DNA of 45,421 nucleotides from Xenorhabdus kozodoii (GTDB lineage Bacteria > Pseudomonadota > Gammaproteobacteria > Enterobacterales > Enterobacteriaceae). The stretch is taken from the NCBI RefSeq assembly GCF_002632875.1, contig NZ_NJCX01000027.1, positions 3,078 to 48,498 on the forward strand, given 5' to 3'. Both the position numbers and the translations under genes were made by a program. Below, one piece after another: positions 36,601-44,405 of the stretch. The notes beneath the pieces were generated by a model. That model searched no databases. It was given only the letters and a program-made list of their open reading frames with translations, and was not told where the DNA came from. Each line of letters opens with the position of its first letter. Position 1 is the stretch's first letter.

Positions 36601-39600
36601 AGCAGGCTGTTAAACAGTGGCAACGATGCCTGAACGCCACTGCAACGCTGGGCAATTGCCAGTGGTGTCTGTTCATGATCCAGCAGTTCGCTCAGGCGCT
36701 GGTAGGTTTCCTGTACCGCCTGCTTAACGGTACGCGTGTGTAATGGGATACGGATTGGCAGGGTATTGATAAACATACCGAGCACCTGAGACGCGCCGAT
36801 GCCTCCCTGTAAGCGCCCCAATAACACGGTGCCGAACACCACATCTTCACGGCCGCAACATTGTGCCAATACCTGTGCCCAGGCGACATGGAACAGCACG
36901 GCAGCACTGATGCCCAATTGACGGGCGCTATCACGGATTTGCTGTGCCAATTCATCATCCAAGATAAGACTATCTTCCACGATCTGATCGTGGTTGTTTC
37001 CCTGTACATCAAGCAACCCAAACGGCAAGGTTGGCTCTTCTACATCGCCCAATAACTGCCGGAAATAGGCCTGATGGACTTCAATCGGCACCCGACGGGT
37101 CTGGGCAATAAAATTGCGGTAAGGCAGGGGCGCTGGCAGGGGCGCTTCTTCGCCCAGGATCAGTGCCTGCACTTCGCTGAAAATGATTTCCAGTGACAGA
37201 TGGTCACAGACCAGATGATGATGCAACAAGCTAAGCCACCACCGATCGGAACCGGGATCTTTGGCGATATAAGCGGCCAATAAAGGGGCTTGAGTAATAG
37301 CTAACCGGATAGTGTCAGGATCGGTAAGACGCCGTAATTGGGTTTCGGCGCTTTCTTGCGCGGATAACGAGAGTTCAGTGATTGGCAGTGGTGCATGGCG
37401 GTAAACCACTTGCACCGGCATCGGAAGTGCCTGCCAGTGGAAGGCACTGCGTTGAATATCGTGTCGGTCAATCACCCGCTGCAACGCCTGCAAGAAACCC
37501 TCCAGCCGCGCCCGGTTGTCAAAGTTCATCAGGATATTTTCAAGATAGGTATCGCCGGTTTCTTCCCGCAAATGGTGGAACAGAATCCCTTCCTGCAATG
37601 GCCCCAGTGGGTAGATATCCTGAATATTAGCGACGCCACCCGGTACGCGGGCAACAATTTGGTCAATTTGTGCCTGGGTTAATGTGACCAATGGCAGCAT
37701 ATCAGGGGTAATGTGCTGGCTGTCTGCGCGGATCAGATTGGGAGGAATAGCCTGCGCATCGGTAGCGTGATCATCCCCCTGATTTAAGCGGGCACTCATG
37801 GCTGCCAGCGTGGGGGAGGAGAAGACTGCGCTGACCTCCAGAGACAGCCCTTGTTGGCGCAACTGTTCGATCAGGCTGACCACCCGCAGGGAATGCCCGC
37901 CCAGTTCAAAGAAGTTATCATGGCGCCCGACCTGTTCCACATCCAGCAAGGATTGCCAGATTGCCGCCAGTTTTTGTTCAGTTTCCCCTTGCGGCGCTTC
38001 ATACTCACGGTTGACGATAGCGCTGCGATCCGGCGCCGGCAGCGCTTTGCGATCCAGCTTGCCGTTGGCGGACATCGGGAAGGCATCCAGCATCACAAAC
38101 GCACTGGGCAGCATATGATCCATCAATCGGGTGCCCAGTTGCTTACGTAGTTCAACCGGACTGAGTGTCATGCCGGTTTGTGGGATCAGATAAGCGACCA
38201 GCCGTTTGTCGCCTGCCCCTGCTTCACGGGCGATCACCACAGCATCGCTGACACCGTCACAGGCTGCCAGTTGCGCCTCAATCTCGCCTAATTCGACACG
38301 GAAACCGCGGATCTTGACCTGAAAATCATTGCGGCCTAAATATTCAATCGTGCCATCGGGCAGCCAGCGTCCCAGATCACCGGTTTTATACATCCGGGCA
38401 TCGGGTTGTGCACTGAACGGATCAGCCACAAATTTTTCCGCGGTCAGATCAGGGCGGTTCAGGTAACCACGGGCAACGCCCGCGCCGGCAATATGGATTT
38501 CACCCCTGACGCCAATCGGCGCCGGTCGCCCTTGGCTATCCAGAATATAAATGCGGGTATTCGGCAGCGGATAACCAATCGGGATAACCTCAGTCAATTC
38601 AAGCGGATCTTGGCCTTTATCATTGATGGTTAATGTGGTGGCAATCACCGTGGTTTCGGTCGGGCCATAGGAGTTGATCCAGCGGCAGGCCTGGGTTTCA
38701 GGATGGGAGAGCCAGCCCATTAAATGGCGGTACTCCGCTTTCTCGCCGCCGACAATAATCGTGTGCAGATCCGGGCTAAAACCACTGCGCCCCGCCATCA
38801 TCTCCTGTACCCAGTGGTGCCAGAAGGCGGTTGGCATATCCATGATGGTGATCTTCTGCTCACGCAAGAAGTTCACAAAGGCCATATCCGGGATGCGGAT
38901 ATGGGGCGGGCGCAGAACCAGTGTCGCACCGGAGGCGAGGGTCGGGAAAATATCGGAAACCGAGGTATCAAATGCAATAGTCGCAAATTGCAGGATGCGA
39001 TCCCCCTCTTTCGGTTCGCTGGTCTGATGTTGGGCATGGATAAAGTTCACCACATTGCGATGCTCCAGCATTACGCCCTTGGGCTGGCCGGTGGAGCCGG
39101 AGGTATAGATGATATAGGCCAGATGGTGCGGCTTAACGTCCAATTGATTGGCATCAGGATTATGGGCGGGCTGTTTTGCCACTTGATCCTGATGGGTTTC
39201 ATCATCCAGCAACCAGACCGGGAGATCGGGGGTGGGTAACCGCCCCTGCAAGTGCCGCTGGGTCAACAAGAGTACCGGCTTGCTATCCGACAACTGGTAC
39301 GCCAGCCGTTCGGCAGGGTATTCGGGATCGAGCGGAATATAGCCGGCACCGGCTTTGAGAATGCCGTATAAGCCAATGATCATCTCCAGACTGCGCTCGA
39401 CACAGATTGCCACGCGATCGTCAGGACGCACGCCAAACGCCATCAGTTGGTGCGCCAGTTGGTTGGCATGGCGGTTCAGTGCCGCATAACTCAGTTCGCT
39501 TTCGCCAAAGACTAATGCCGTGGCATCCGGTGTACGCGCTGCTTGCTGTTCGAACAGTTGATGGATCAAGGTATCCTGCGGATAGTCCCTCACCGTATCG

Positions 39601-42600
39601 TTAAAATCCGCCAATAATTGGTGACGCTCGGCCAATGGCAGGATATCGACCGACTGGATCGGCTGCTCCGGCGCAGATTGCAGCGCGGCCACAATGCCTT
39701 CTAAGGCCATCTTCATATAGCCATTAATCCGAGCCGGATTAATTTGCTGATGACACTGTGCGGTCAGCGAAAACCCGTCATCAAAATCGTCCACATCCAG
39801 CGACAGTGGGTAATTGCTACGTTCTTCACTTTCTATTTCGTGAATACCTTCCCAGGCGATTGAGGCGACCTGTTCATCTTCACGTGGGCTATGGCGGAAA
39901 TTGAGCAGGCTGTTAAACAGCGGCAACGGTGCCTGAATGCCACTGCAACGCTGGGCAACGGCCAGTGGTGCCTGCTCATGTTCCAACAGTGTGGTTAACT
40001 GCTGGTAAGTTTCTTGTACCGCCTGCTTCACGCTATGTGCCTGTAACTTAACGCGGATCGGTAAGGTATTGATAAACATACCAAGCACTTCGGATGCCCC
40101 GATCCCACCCTGTAACCGCCCTAACAAAACGGTGCCGAAGATGACATCATTTCGGCCACTGCATTGCGCCAGTACCTGTGCCCAGGCCACATGGAACAGT
40201 ACGGCAGCACTCATACCCAATTGACGGGCGCAATTACGGATCTGCCGTGCCAGTTCATCCTCTAGTGTGAAGACGTTTTCCACTATCTCATCCTGGTTAT
40301 TCCCTTGTACGTCAAGCAACCCAAACGGCAAAGTCGGCTCTTCCACATCGGCCAATAATTCGCGGAAATAGGTTTGGTGAACTTCCAGCGGTACGTTGCA
40401 AACCTGCGCAATAAAATTGCGGTAAGGCAGTGGCGTGGGTAACTTCTCACTTTCCCCCAACAGCAGGGTTTGTATTTCACCAAATATCATATCCAGTGAG
40501 ACGTGATCACAGACTAAATGGTGGTACAGCAAGGAAAGTCGCCATTGTTCGGAACCGGGATCTTTGGCGATATAAGCCGCCAATAGGGGGGCTTGGGTGA
40601 TGTCCAGCCGGGCAGTGAGGCGACGTAACTGGCTTTCTGCGGATTCTTCTGCCGATAACGTGAGTTCACTAATTGGCAACGGTGCATGGCGATGGACGAC
40701 CTGTACGGGTTTAAGCAGCGCTTGCCAGTGGACGGCGCTGCGCAGAATATCGTGTCGGTCGATTACCTGCTGGAGTGCCTGCAAGAAATTATCCAATCGT
40801 GTGCGATTGTCGAAAGTCATCAGGTGGTTATCCAGATAGAGATCCCCTTCCGTTTCCAGCAAATGGTGGAACAGGATACCTTCCTGCAAGGGTCCCAATG
40901 GATAGATGTCCTGAACGTTGGCGATCCCCCCCGTGACACGGGAAACAATCTGCGCTATCTGATCTTGGGTTAATTTCACCAATGGCAGCATATCTGGCGT
41001 AATGACAGAACTCCCTTCCCGAATCCGGTTAGGCGGCACTGCCTGTATGGTCGTGGTGTGGGCGTGATGATGACGGATTAAGGCGCTCATGGCTGCCAGC
41101 GTGGGGGCAGAGAACACGGCGCTGACATCCAGCGACAAATCGTGGGCGCGTAATTGCTCAATCAGATTGACCACCAGCAGTGAATGCCCGCCCAGTTCAA
41201 AGAAGTTATCATGGCGCCCAACCTGCTCCACATTCAGCAGAGATTGCCAGATTGCCGCCAGTTTCTGTTCAGTTTCCCCGTGTGGCGCTTCATAGTCACG
41301 GCTGACGATAGCGCTTCCATCCGGCGCCGGCAGCGCTTTGCGATCCAGCTTGCCATTGGCGGACATCGGAAAGGCATCCAGCATCACAAACGCACTGGGC
41401 AGCATATGATCCATCAATCGGGTGCTCAGTTGCTTACGTAATTCAGCCGGGCTGAGGGTGATGCCGGTTTGGGGGATGAAATAAGCCACCAGCCGTTTGT
41501 CACCGGTGCCTTCGTCACGGGCAATCACCACGGCATCACTGACACCGTCACAGGCCGCCAGTTGCGCCTCAATTTCCCCCAGTTCAATACGGAAACCGCG
41601 GATCTTGACCTGAAAATCATTACGCCCCAAATATTCAATCGTGCCATCGGGCAACCAGCGCCCCAGATCACCGGTTTTATACATCCGGGCATCGGGTTGT
41701 GTACTGAACGGATCAGCCACAAATTTCTCTGCGGTCAGGTCAGGTCGGTTCAGGTAACCACGGGCAATGCCCGCGCCCCCAATGTGGATCTCACCACTGA
41801 CGCCAATCGGAACCGGTTGTCCATGCGGATCCAAAATATAAATATGGGTGTTGGGGAGTGGATAACCGATGGGGATAACCCCTTCAAGATGCGGTGGATT
41901 TTGGTTATCCAGTTTTAGTGTGGTGGCAATCACTGTGGTTTCGGTCGGGCCATAAGAATTGATCCAGCGGCAGCCCTGGGTTTCGGGATGGGACAGCCAG
42001 CTCATGAGATGGCGGTATTCCGCTTTCTCGCCGCCGACAATAATCGTGTGCAGGTACGGGCTAAAACCACTGCGCCCCGCCATCATCTCCTGCACCCAGT
42101 AATGCCAGAAGGCGGTGGGCATATCCATGATGGTGATCTTCTGCTCGCGTAGGTAGTTCACAAAGGTCATATCCGGGATGCGGATATGGGGCGGGCGCAG
42201 AACCAGTGTCGCACCGGAGGCGAGGGTCGGGAAAATATCGGAAACCGAGGTATCAAATGCGATGGTGGCGAATTGCAGGATGCGATCGCCTAATTTCGGT
42301 TCGCTGGTCTGATGTTGGGCCTGGATAAAATTCACCACATTGCGGTGCTCCAGCATCACGCCCTTGGGCTGGCCGGTGGAGCCGGAGGTATAGATGATAT
42401 AGGCCAGATGGTGCGGCTTAAGCCCCAGTTGGCGGGGATCAGGATTATGGGTGGGCTGTTTTGCCACGTCATCCCGATGCTGCTGGTCATCCAGTAACCA
42501 GACCGGAATATCCTGTATGGGCAAGCGGGTAGCTAAATGCTGCTGGGTGAGCAATAACACGGGCTGGCTGTCCGATAACTGGTAAGCCAGCCGTTCGGCA

Positions 42601-44405
42601 GGGTATTCGGGATCGAGCGGGATATAGCCGGCGCCTGCCTTAAGGATGGCGTAAATGCCGATGATCATATCCAGACTGCGCTCGACACAAATTGCCACGC
42701 GATCATCAGGACGAACCCCAAAAGCGATCAAATGATGTGCCAATTGATTGGCATGGCGGTTTAGCGCCGCATAACTCAATTGGCTATCGCCGGACACTAA
42801 GGCGATGGCATCCGGCGTTTGTTCGACTTGTTGTTCAAGCCGTTGATGGATCAATGACGCCTGTGGGGATGGGAAGGCCACTTCATTAAAATCGACCGCA
42901 TTAAAATCGACTAAAAGCTGGGTACGTTGGTCGGGTTGCAAGAGCGGCAGATTTTCCACGGGTTGCGCATCATCCTCAACCATGGCAGTTAGCAGGGTTT
43001 GCAGGTAACCGGCGATACGTTCAACACTGGCATGGTCAAACAGATCACTGGCGTATTCCAGGCCACCGACTAAACCCTGCTCAGTATCACTGATGGCGAG
43101 GGACAGATCGAAATGCGAGCTGTTTTCAGCCAGATTCATTTCACGGATAGTGATATTCGGCAAGGTGATATTTTGCTGGCCTGGGGTGTTATCCACGGAC
43201 ATCATCACCTGAAAAATCGGGCTATGGCTCAGGCTGCGCGGGGGTTTCAGTGCCTCGACTAACTGTTCGAAGGGCAGATCCTGATGGGCATAGGCTTCCA
43301 GTGCATGGGTCTTAACCTGTGTGAGCAGAGCGCTGACCGTCGGATTGCCATCTAACTGGAGCCGCAGAGCCAGTGTGTTAACAAAGAACCCAATCAGTGG
43401 CTCCAATTCACTGTGTTGCCGATTCGCTATGGGGGTGCCAATCACCAGATCTTTTTGCCCGCTAAGACGGGAAAGCAAAATGGCCCATCCCGCCATCAGC
43501 GTCATAAATAATGTTGTCCCGTGGCGCTGGCTAAGGCTTCTCAATCCGGCACTTAATGCCGGTGACAGGGCGATCTCGACATATCCTCCGGCATAACTCT
43601 GTTTCTCCGGGCGTGGCCTGTCAGTCGGGAGTTCCAGCAGTGCGGGGGCACCCTGTAACGCGTCGCGCCAGAAATTCACCTGTTTTTCCAGCACCTCTTC
43701 CCGTAGCCACGCCCTTTGCCAAAGGGCATAGTCGGCATACTGGAGTGTCAGGGCGGGCAAGGGATCATCCCGCCCTTGACTGAACGCAGGGTAAAGCGTG
43801 GCCAGCTCCTGCATCAGAATGTTGAGGGACCAGCCATCAGAAATAATATGATGCTGGGTTATCAAAAGGATATGTTCATTCTCAGCCAGCCGCAGCAGAC
43901 GCCCCCGGATAAGGGGGCCTTGTGCGAAATTGAATGGCTGATGGGTTTCACGTTGGGTTATCCCTTCGATGGTGGTTTGTTGCGCTTTTGCCGGCAAATG
44001 GCTGAGATCGTCTGTTGCCAAACAGAAGCCACACTCTGGCTTATCAATGAATTGCAGGGCCTGCCCTTCGACCATCTTGATCGTGGTACGTAAAATTTCA
44101 TGGCGAGCGACAATTCTGTCCAGTGCGGCTTGCAGGGCATCTAAATTCAGATAGCCTTGCAGACGCAGGCCACCCGGAATGTGGTATGCCGTTTGGGCTG
44201 CGGGATCTAACTGTGCCAGAAACCACAAACGCTGTTGTGCCCAGGAGAGGGGAAGCGTTTGCTGATCAGCCTTTCTCGGTAAAATTTGCCTTTTTTCATC
44301 AAGCGGCCTGGTTTCCCCAATCTGACTATTTTTGATGCGTTCTTTCATCTTTTTCTGGAGTACCGCTTGTCTTAACTCAAGCAGGCTTAGTTCTTTGTTA
44401 CTCAT
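33618..44405 (-). CDS. Three-module terminal nonribosomal peptide synthetase (C-A-T-C-A-T-C-A-T-TE)
   Basis: This 3595-residue assembly-line enzyme has the following order: C1 (about 45-480, HHIISDG at 185-191), A1 (about 510-1010), T1 (Ser1075), C2 (about 1145-1570, HHLVCDH from 1295), A2, T2 (Ser2172), C3 (HHLVCDH from 2396), A3, T3 (Ser3277), and a type I thioesterase (about 3345-3595, GGHSFGGW with Ser3407, VVDSES Asp, GDHITLM His). There are no E, MT or Cy domains. A1, A2 and A3 share the pocket residues D-T-S-D-I-G-S-V-I (FDTSVSDIF, IMDMP or ILDMP, TIIVGGE, NSYGPTETTVI). The N-terminal 45 residues are charged and helical and could dock with the upstream NRPS. The 8-base start/stop overlap means coupled translation. 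It adds the last three residues and releases the peptide. Confidence 0.95.
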   Translation of the reverse strand: MSNKELSLLELRQAVLQKKMKERIKNSQIGETRPLDEKRQILPRKADQQTLPLSWAQQRLWFLAQLDPAAQTAYHIPGGLRLQGYLNLDALQAALDRIVARHEILRTTIKMVEGQALQFIDKPECGFCLATDDLSHLPAKAQQTTIEGITQRETHQPFNFAQGPLIRGRLLRLAENEHILLITQHHIISDGWSLNILMQELATLYPAFSQGRDDPLPALTLQYADYALWQRAWLREEVLEKQVNFWRDALQGAPALLELPTDRPRPEKQSYAGGYVEIALSPALSAGLRSLSQRHGTTLFMTLMAGWAILLSRLSGQKDLVIGTPIANRQHSELEPLIGFFVNTLALRLQLDGNPTVSALLTQVKTHALEAYAHQDLPFEQLVEALKPPRSLSHSPIFQVMMSVDNTPGQQNITLPNITIREMNLAENSSHFDLSLAISDTEQGLVGGLEYASDLFDHASVERIAGYLQTLLTAMVEDDAQPVENLPLLQPDQRTQLLVDFNAVDFNEVAFPSPQASLIHQRLEQQVEQTPDAIALVSGDSQLSYAALNRHANQLAHHLIAFGVRPDDRVAICVERSLDMIIGIYAILKAGAGYIPLDPEYPAERLAYQLSDSQPVLLLTQQHLATRLPIQDIPVWLLDDQQHRDDVAKQPTHNPDPRQLGLKPHHLAYIIYTSGSTGQPKGVMLEHRNVVNFIQAQHQTSEPKLGDRILQFATIAFDTSVSDIFPTLASGATLVLRPPHIRIPDMTFVNYLREQKITIMDMPTAFWHYWVQEMMAGRSGFSPYLHTIIVGGEKAEYRHLMSWLSHPETQGCRWINSYGPTETTVIATTLKLDNQNPPHLEGVIPIGYPLPNTHIYILDPHGQPVPIGVSGEIHIGGAGIARGYLNRPDLTAEKFVADPFSTQPDARMYKTGDLGRWLPDGTIEYLGRNDFQVKIRGFRIELGEIEAQLAACDGVSDAVVIARDEGTGDKRLVAYFIPQTGITLSPAELRKQLSTRLMDHMLPSAFVMLDAFPMSANGKLDRKALPAPDGSAIVSRDYEAPHGETEQKLAAIWQSLLNVEQVGRHDNFFELGGHSLLVVNLIEQLRAHDLSLDVSAVFSAPTLAAMSALIRHHHAHTTTIQAVPPNRIREGSSVITPDMLPLVKLTQDQIAQIVSRVTGGIANVQDIYPLGPLQEGILFHHLLETEGDLYLDNHLMTFDNRTRLDNFLQALQQVIDRHDILRSAVHWQALLKPVQVVHRHAPLPISELTLSAEESAESQLRRLTARLDITQAPLLAAYIAKDPGSEQWRLSLLYHHLVCDHVSLDMIFGEIQTLLLGESEKLPTPLPYRNFIAQVCNVPLEVHQTYFRELLADVEEPTLPFGLLDVQGNNQDEIVENVFTLEDELARQIRNCARQLGMSAAVLFHVAWAQVLAQCSGRNDVIFGTVLLGRLQGGIGASEVLGMFINTLPIRVKLQAHSVKQAVQETYQQLTTLLEHEQAPLAVAQRCSGIQAPLPLFNSLLNFRHSPREDEQVASIAWEGIHEIESEERSNYPLSLDVDDFDDGFSLTAQCHQQINPARINGYMKMALEGIVAALQSAPEQPIQSVDILPLAERHQLLADFNDTVRDYPQDTLIHQLFEQQAARTPDATALVFGESELSYAALNRHANQLAHQLMAFGVRPDDRVAICVERSLEMIIGLYGILKAGAGYIPLDPEYPAERLAYQLSDSKPVLLLTQRHLQGRLPTPDLPVWLLDDETHQDQVAKQPAHNPDANQLDVKPHHLAYIIYTSGSTGQPKGVMLEHRNVVNFIHAQHQTSEPKEGDRILQFATIAFDTSVSDIFPTLASGATLVLRPPHIRIPDMAFVNFLREQKITIMDMPTAFWHHWVQEMMAGRSGFSPDLHTIIVGGEKAEYRHLMGWLSHPETQACRWINSYGPTETTVIATTLTINDKGQDPLELTEVIPIGYPLPNTRIYILDSQGRPAPIGVRGEIHIAGAGVARGYLNRPDLTAEKFVADPFSAQPDARMYKTGDLGRWLPDGTIEYLGRNDFQVKIRGFRVELGEIEAQLAACDGVSDAVVIAREAGAGDKRLVAYLIPQTGMTLSPVELRKQLGTRLMDHMLPSAFVMLDAFPMSANGKLDRKALPAPDRSAIVNREYEAPQGETEQKLAAIWQSLLDVEQVGRHDNFFELGGHSLRVVSLIEQLRQQGLSLEVSAVFSSPTLAAMSARLNQGDDHATDAQAIPPNLIRADSQHITPDMLPLVTLTQAQIDQIVARVPGGVANIQDIYPLGPLQEGILFHHLREETGDTYLENILMNFDNRARLEGFLQALQRVIDRHDIQRSAFHWQALPMPVQVVYRHAPLPITELSLSAQESAETQLRRLTDPDTIRLAITQAPLLAAYIAKDPGSDRWWLSLLHHHLVCDHLSLEIIFSEVQALILGEEAPLPAPLPYRNFIAQTRRVPIEVHQAYFRQLLGDVEEPTLPFGLLDVQGNNHDQIVEDSLILDDELAQQIRDSARQLGISAAVLFHVAWAQVLAQCCGREDVVFGTVLLGRLQGGIGASQVLGMFINTLPIRIPLHTRTVKQAVQETYQRLSELLDHEQTPLAIAQRCSGVQASLPLFNSLLNFRHSPREEEQSSSHAWDGIQELDSEERSNYPLSLDVDDFDDGFSLTAQCSPQINPARMNGYMEMALGGIVAALQSAPEQPIQSVDILPLAERHQVLVDFNNTVMDYPQDTLIHQLFEQQAARTPDATALVFGENALSYAALNRHANQLAHQLVAFGVRPDDRVAICVERSPEMIIGLYGILKAGAGYIPLDPEYPAERLAYQLSDSKPALLLTQRHLQGRLPTPDLPVWLLDDEAHQEQVAKQPSHNPDPRQLRLEPHHLAYIIYTSGSTGQPKGVMLEHRNVVNFIHAQHKTSEPKGGDRILQFATIAFDTSVSDIFPTLAAGATLVLRPAHIRVPDQEFVNLLNEQRITILDMPTAFWHQWVQEMTAGRSGFSPYLHTIIVGGEKAEYRHLMNWLSHPETQACRWINSYGPTETTVIATTLKVKNPQNGDGTQSTEFSDNIPIGYPLPNTRIYILDAFGRPTPLGISGEIYIGGAGVARGYLNRPDLTAEKFVADPFSQQPNARMYKTGDLGRWLPHGVIEYLGRNDFQVKIRGFRIELGEVEARLVQCQGVQEAIVLVREIAPDDKRLVAYVQPQSGAKLHPNELRQQLAQHLADYMLPSAFVTLDAFPLTANGKIDRQAFPAPDQSAIVAREYEAPQGEIEIVLAQIWQDLLGVARVSRHDHFFELGGHSLLILKACSLAVEKLGLSQNRMASLMAFTTIKDQAKAIEDRENSNVGSMVGLSRNTNATPLFFAPGTGGHVLYLRELATALEGTYSVWGMRSPELDGRSDPPQSLEAMASVMIESLKKVQPNGPYHLGGHSFGGWLAFEMARQLVQQGESIGLLAVVDSESPLESLSEKIESAWSDSHWLAEFGNALAASAGAEENFTEEEFQSMTEAEQLDRLRRRLIAEELLPPQFEPREIATYLGVFKAHSLVTYQPQGRYPGALQLFLADDNQPDISTKSRVDGWQALVTGEVIPTTLAGDHITLMRPPFVQDLAAAIAGVNKSV
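34990..42420 (-). repeat. Three near-identical NRPS module repeats, about 3.3 kb period
   Basis: The A-domain blocks of the three modules recur at about 3.29 and 3.30 kb spacing, with long stretches almost identical in DNA. One example is the segment around the A3 core, whose marker TGCTCCAGCA lies at 42346, 39061 and 35758. The T-C segments of modules 2 and 3 are also closely alike. The partial upstream NRPS at the right edge carries a further copy of the A-domain block. The pattern suggests recent module duplication or gene conversion. Confidence 0.8.

Noticed and set aside
33660-44340. Many plus-strand ORFs of 60-170 codons opposite the NRPS
   Set aside because: They repeat with the module period, lack ribosome sites and are rich in residues expected from antisense reading of A-domain codons; they are shadows of the minus-strand gene.
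33618-44405. Assignment to a named Xenorhabdus peptide such as PAX
   Set aside because: A lysine-rich PAX-type product came to mind, but there are no E domains, the pocket code is not an exact match and the upstream synthetase is missing, so no name is given.
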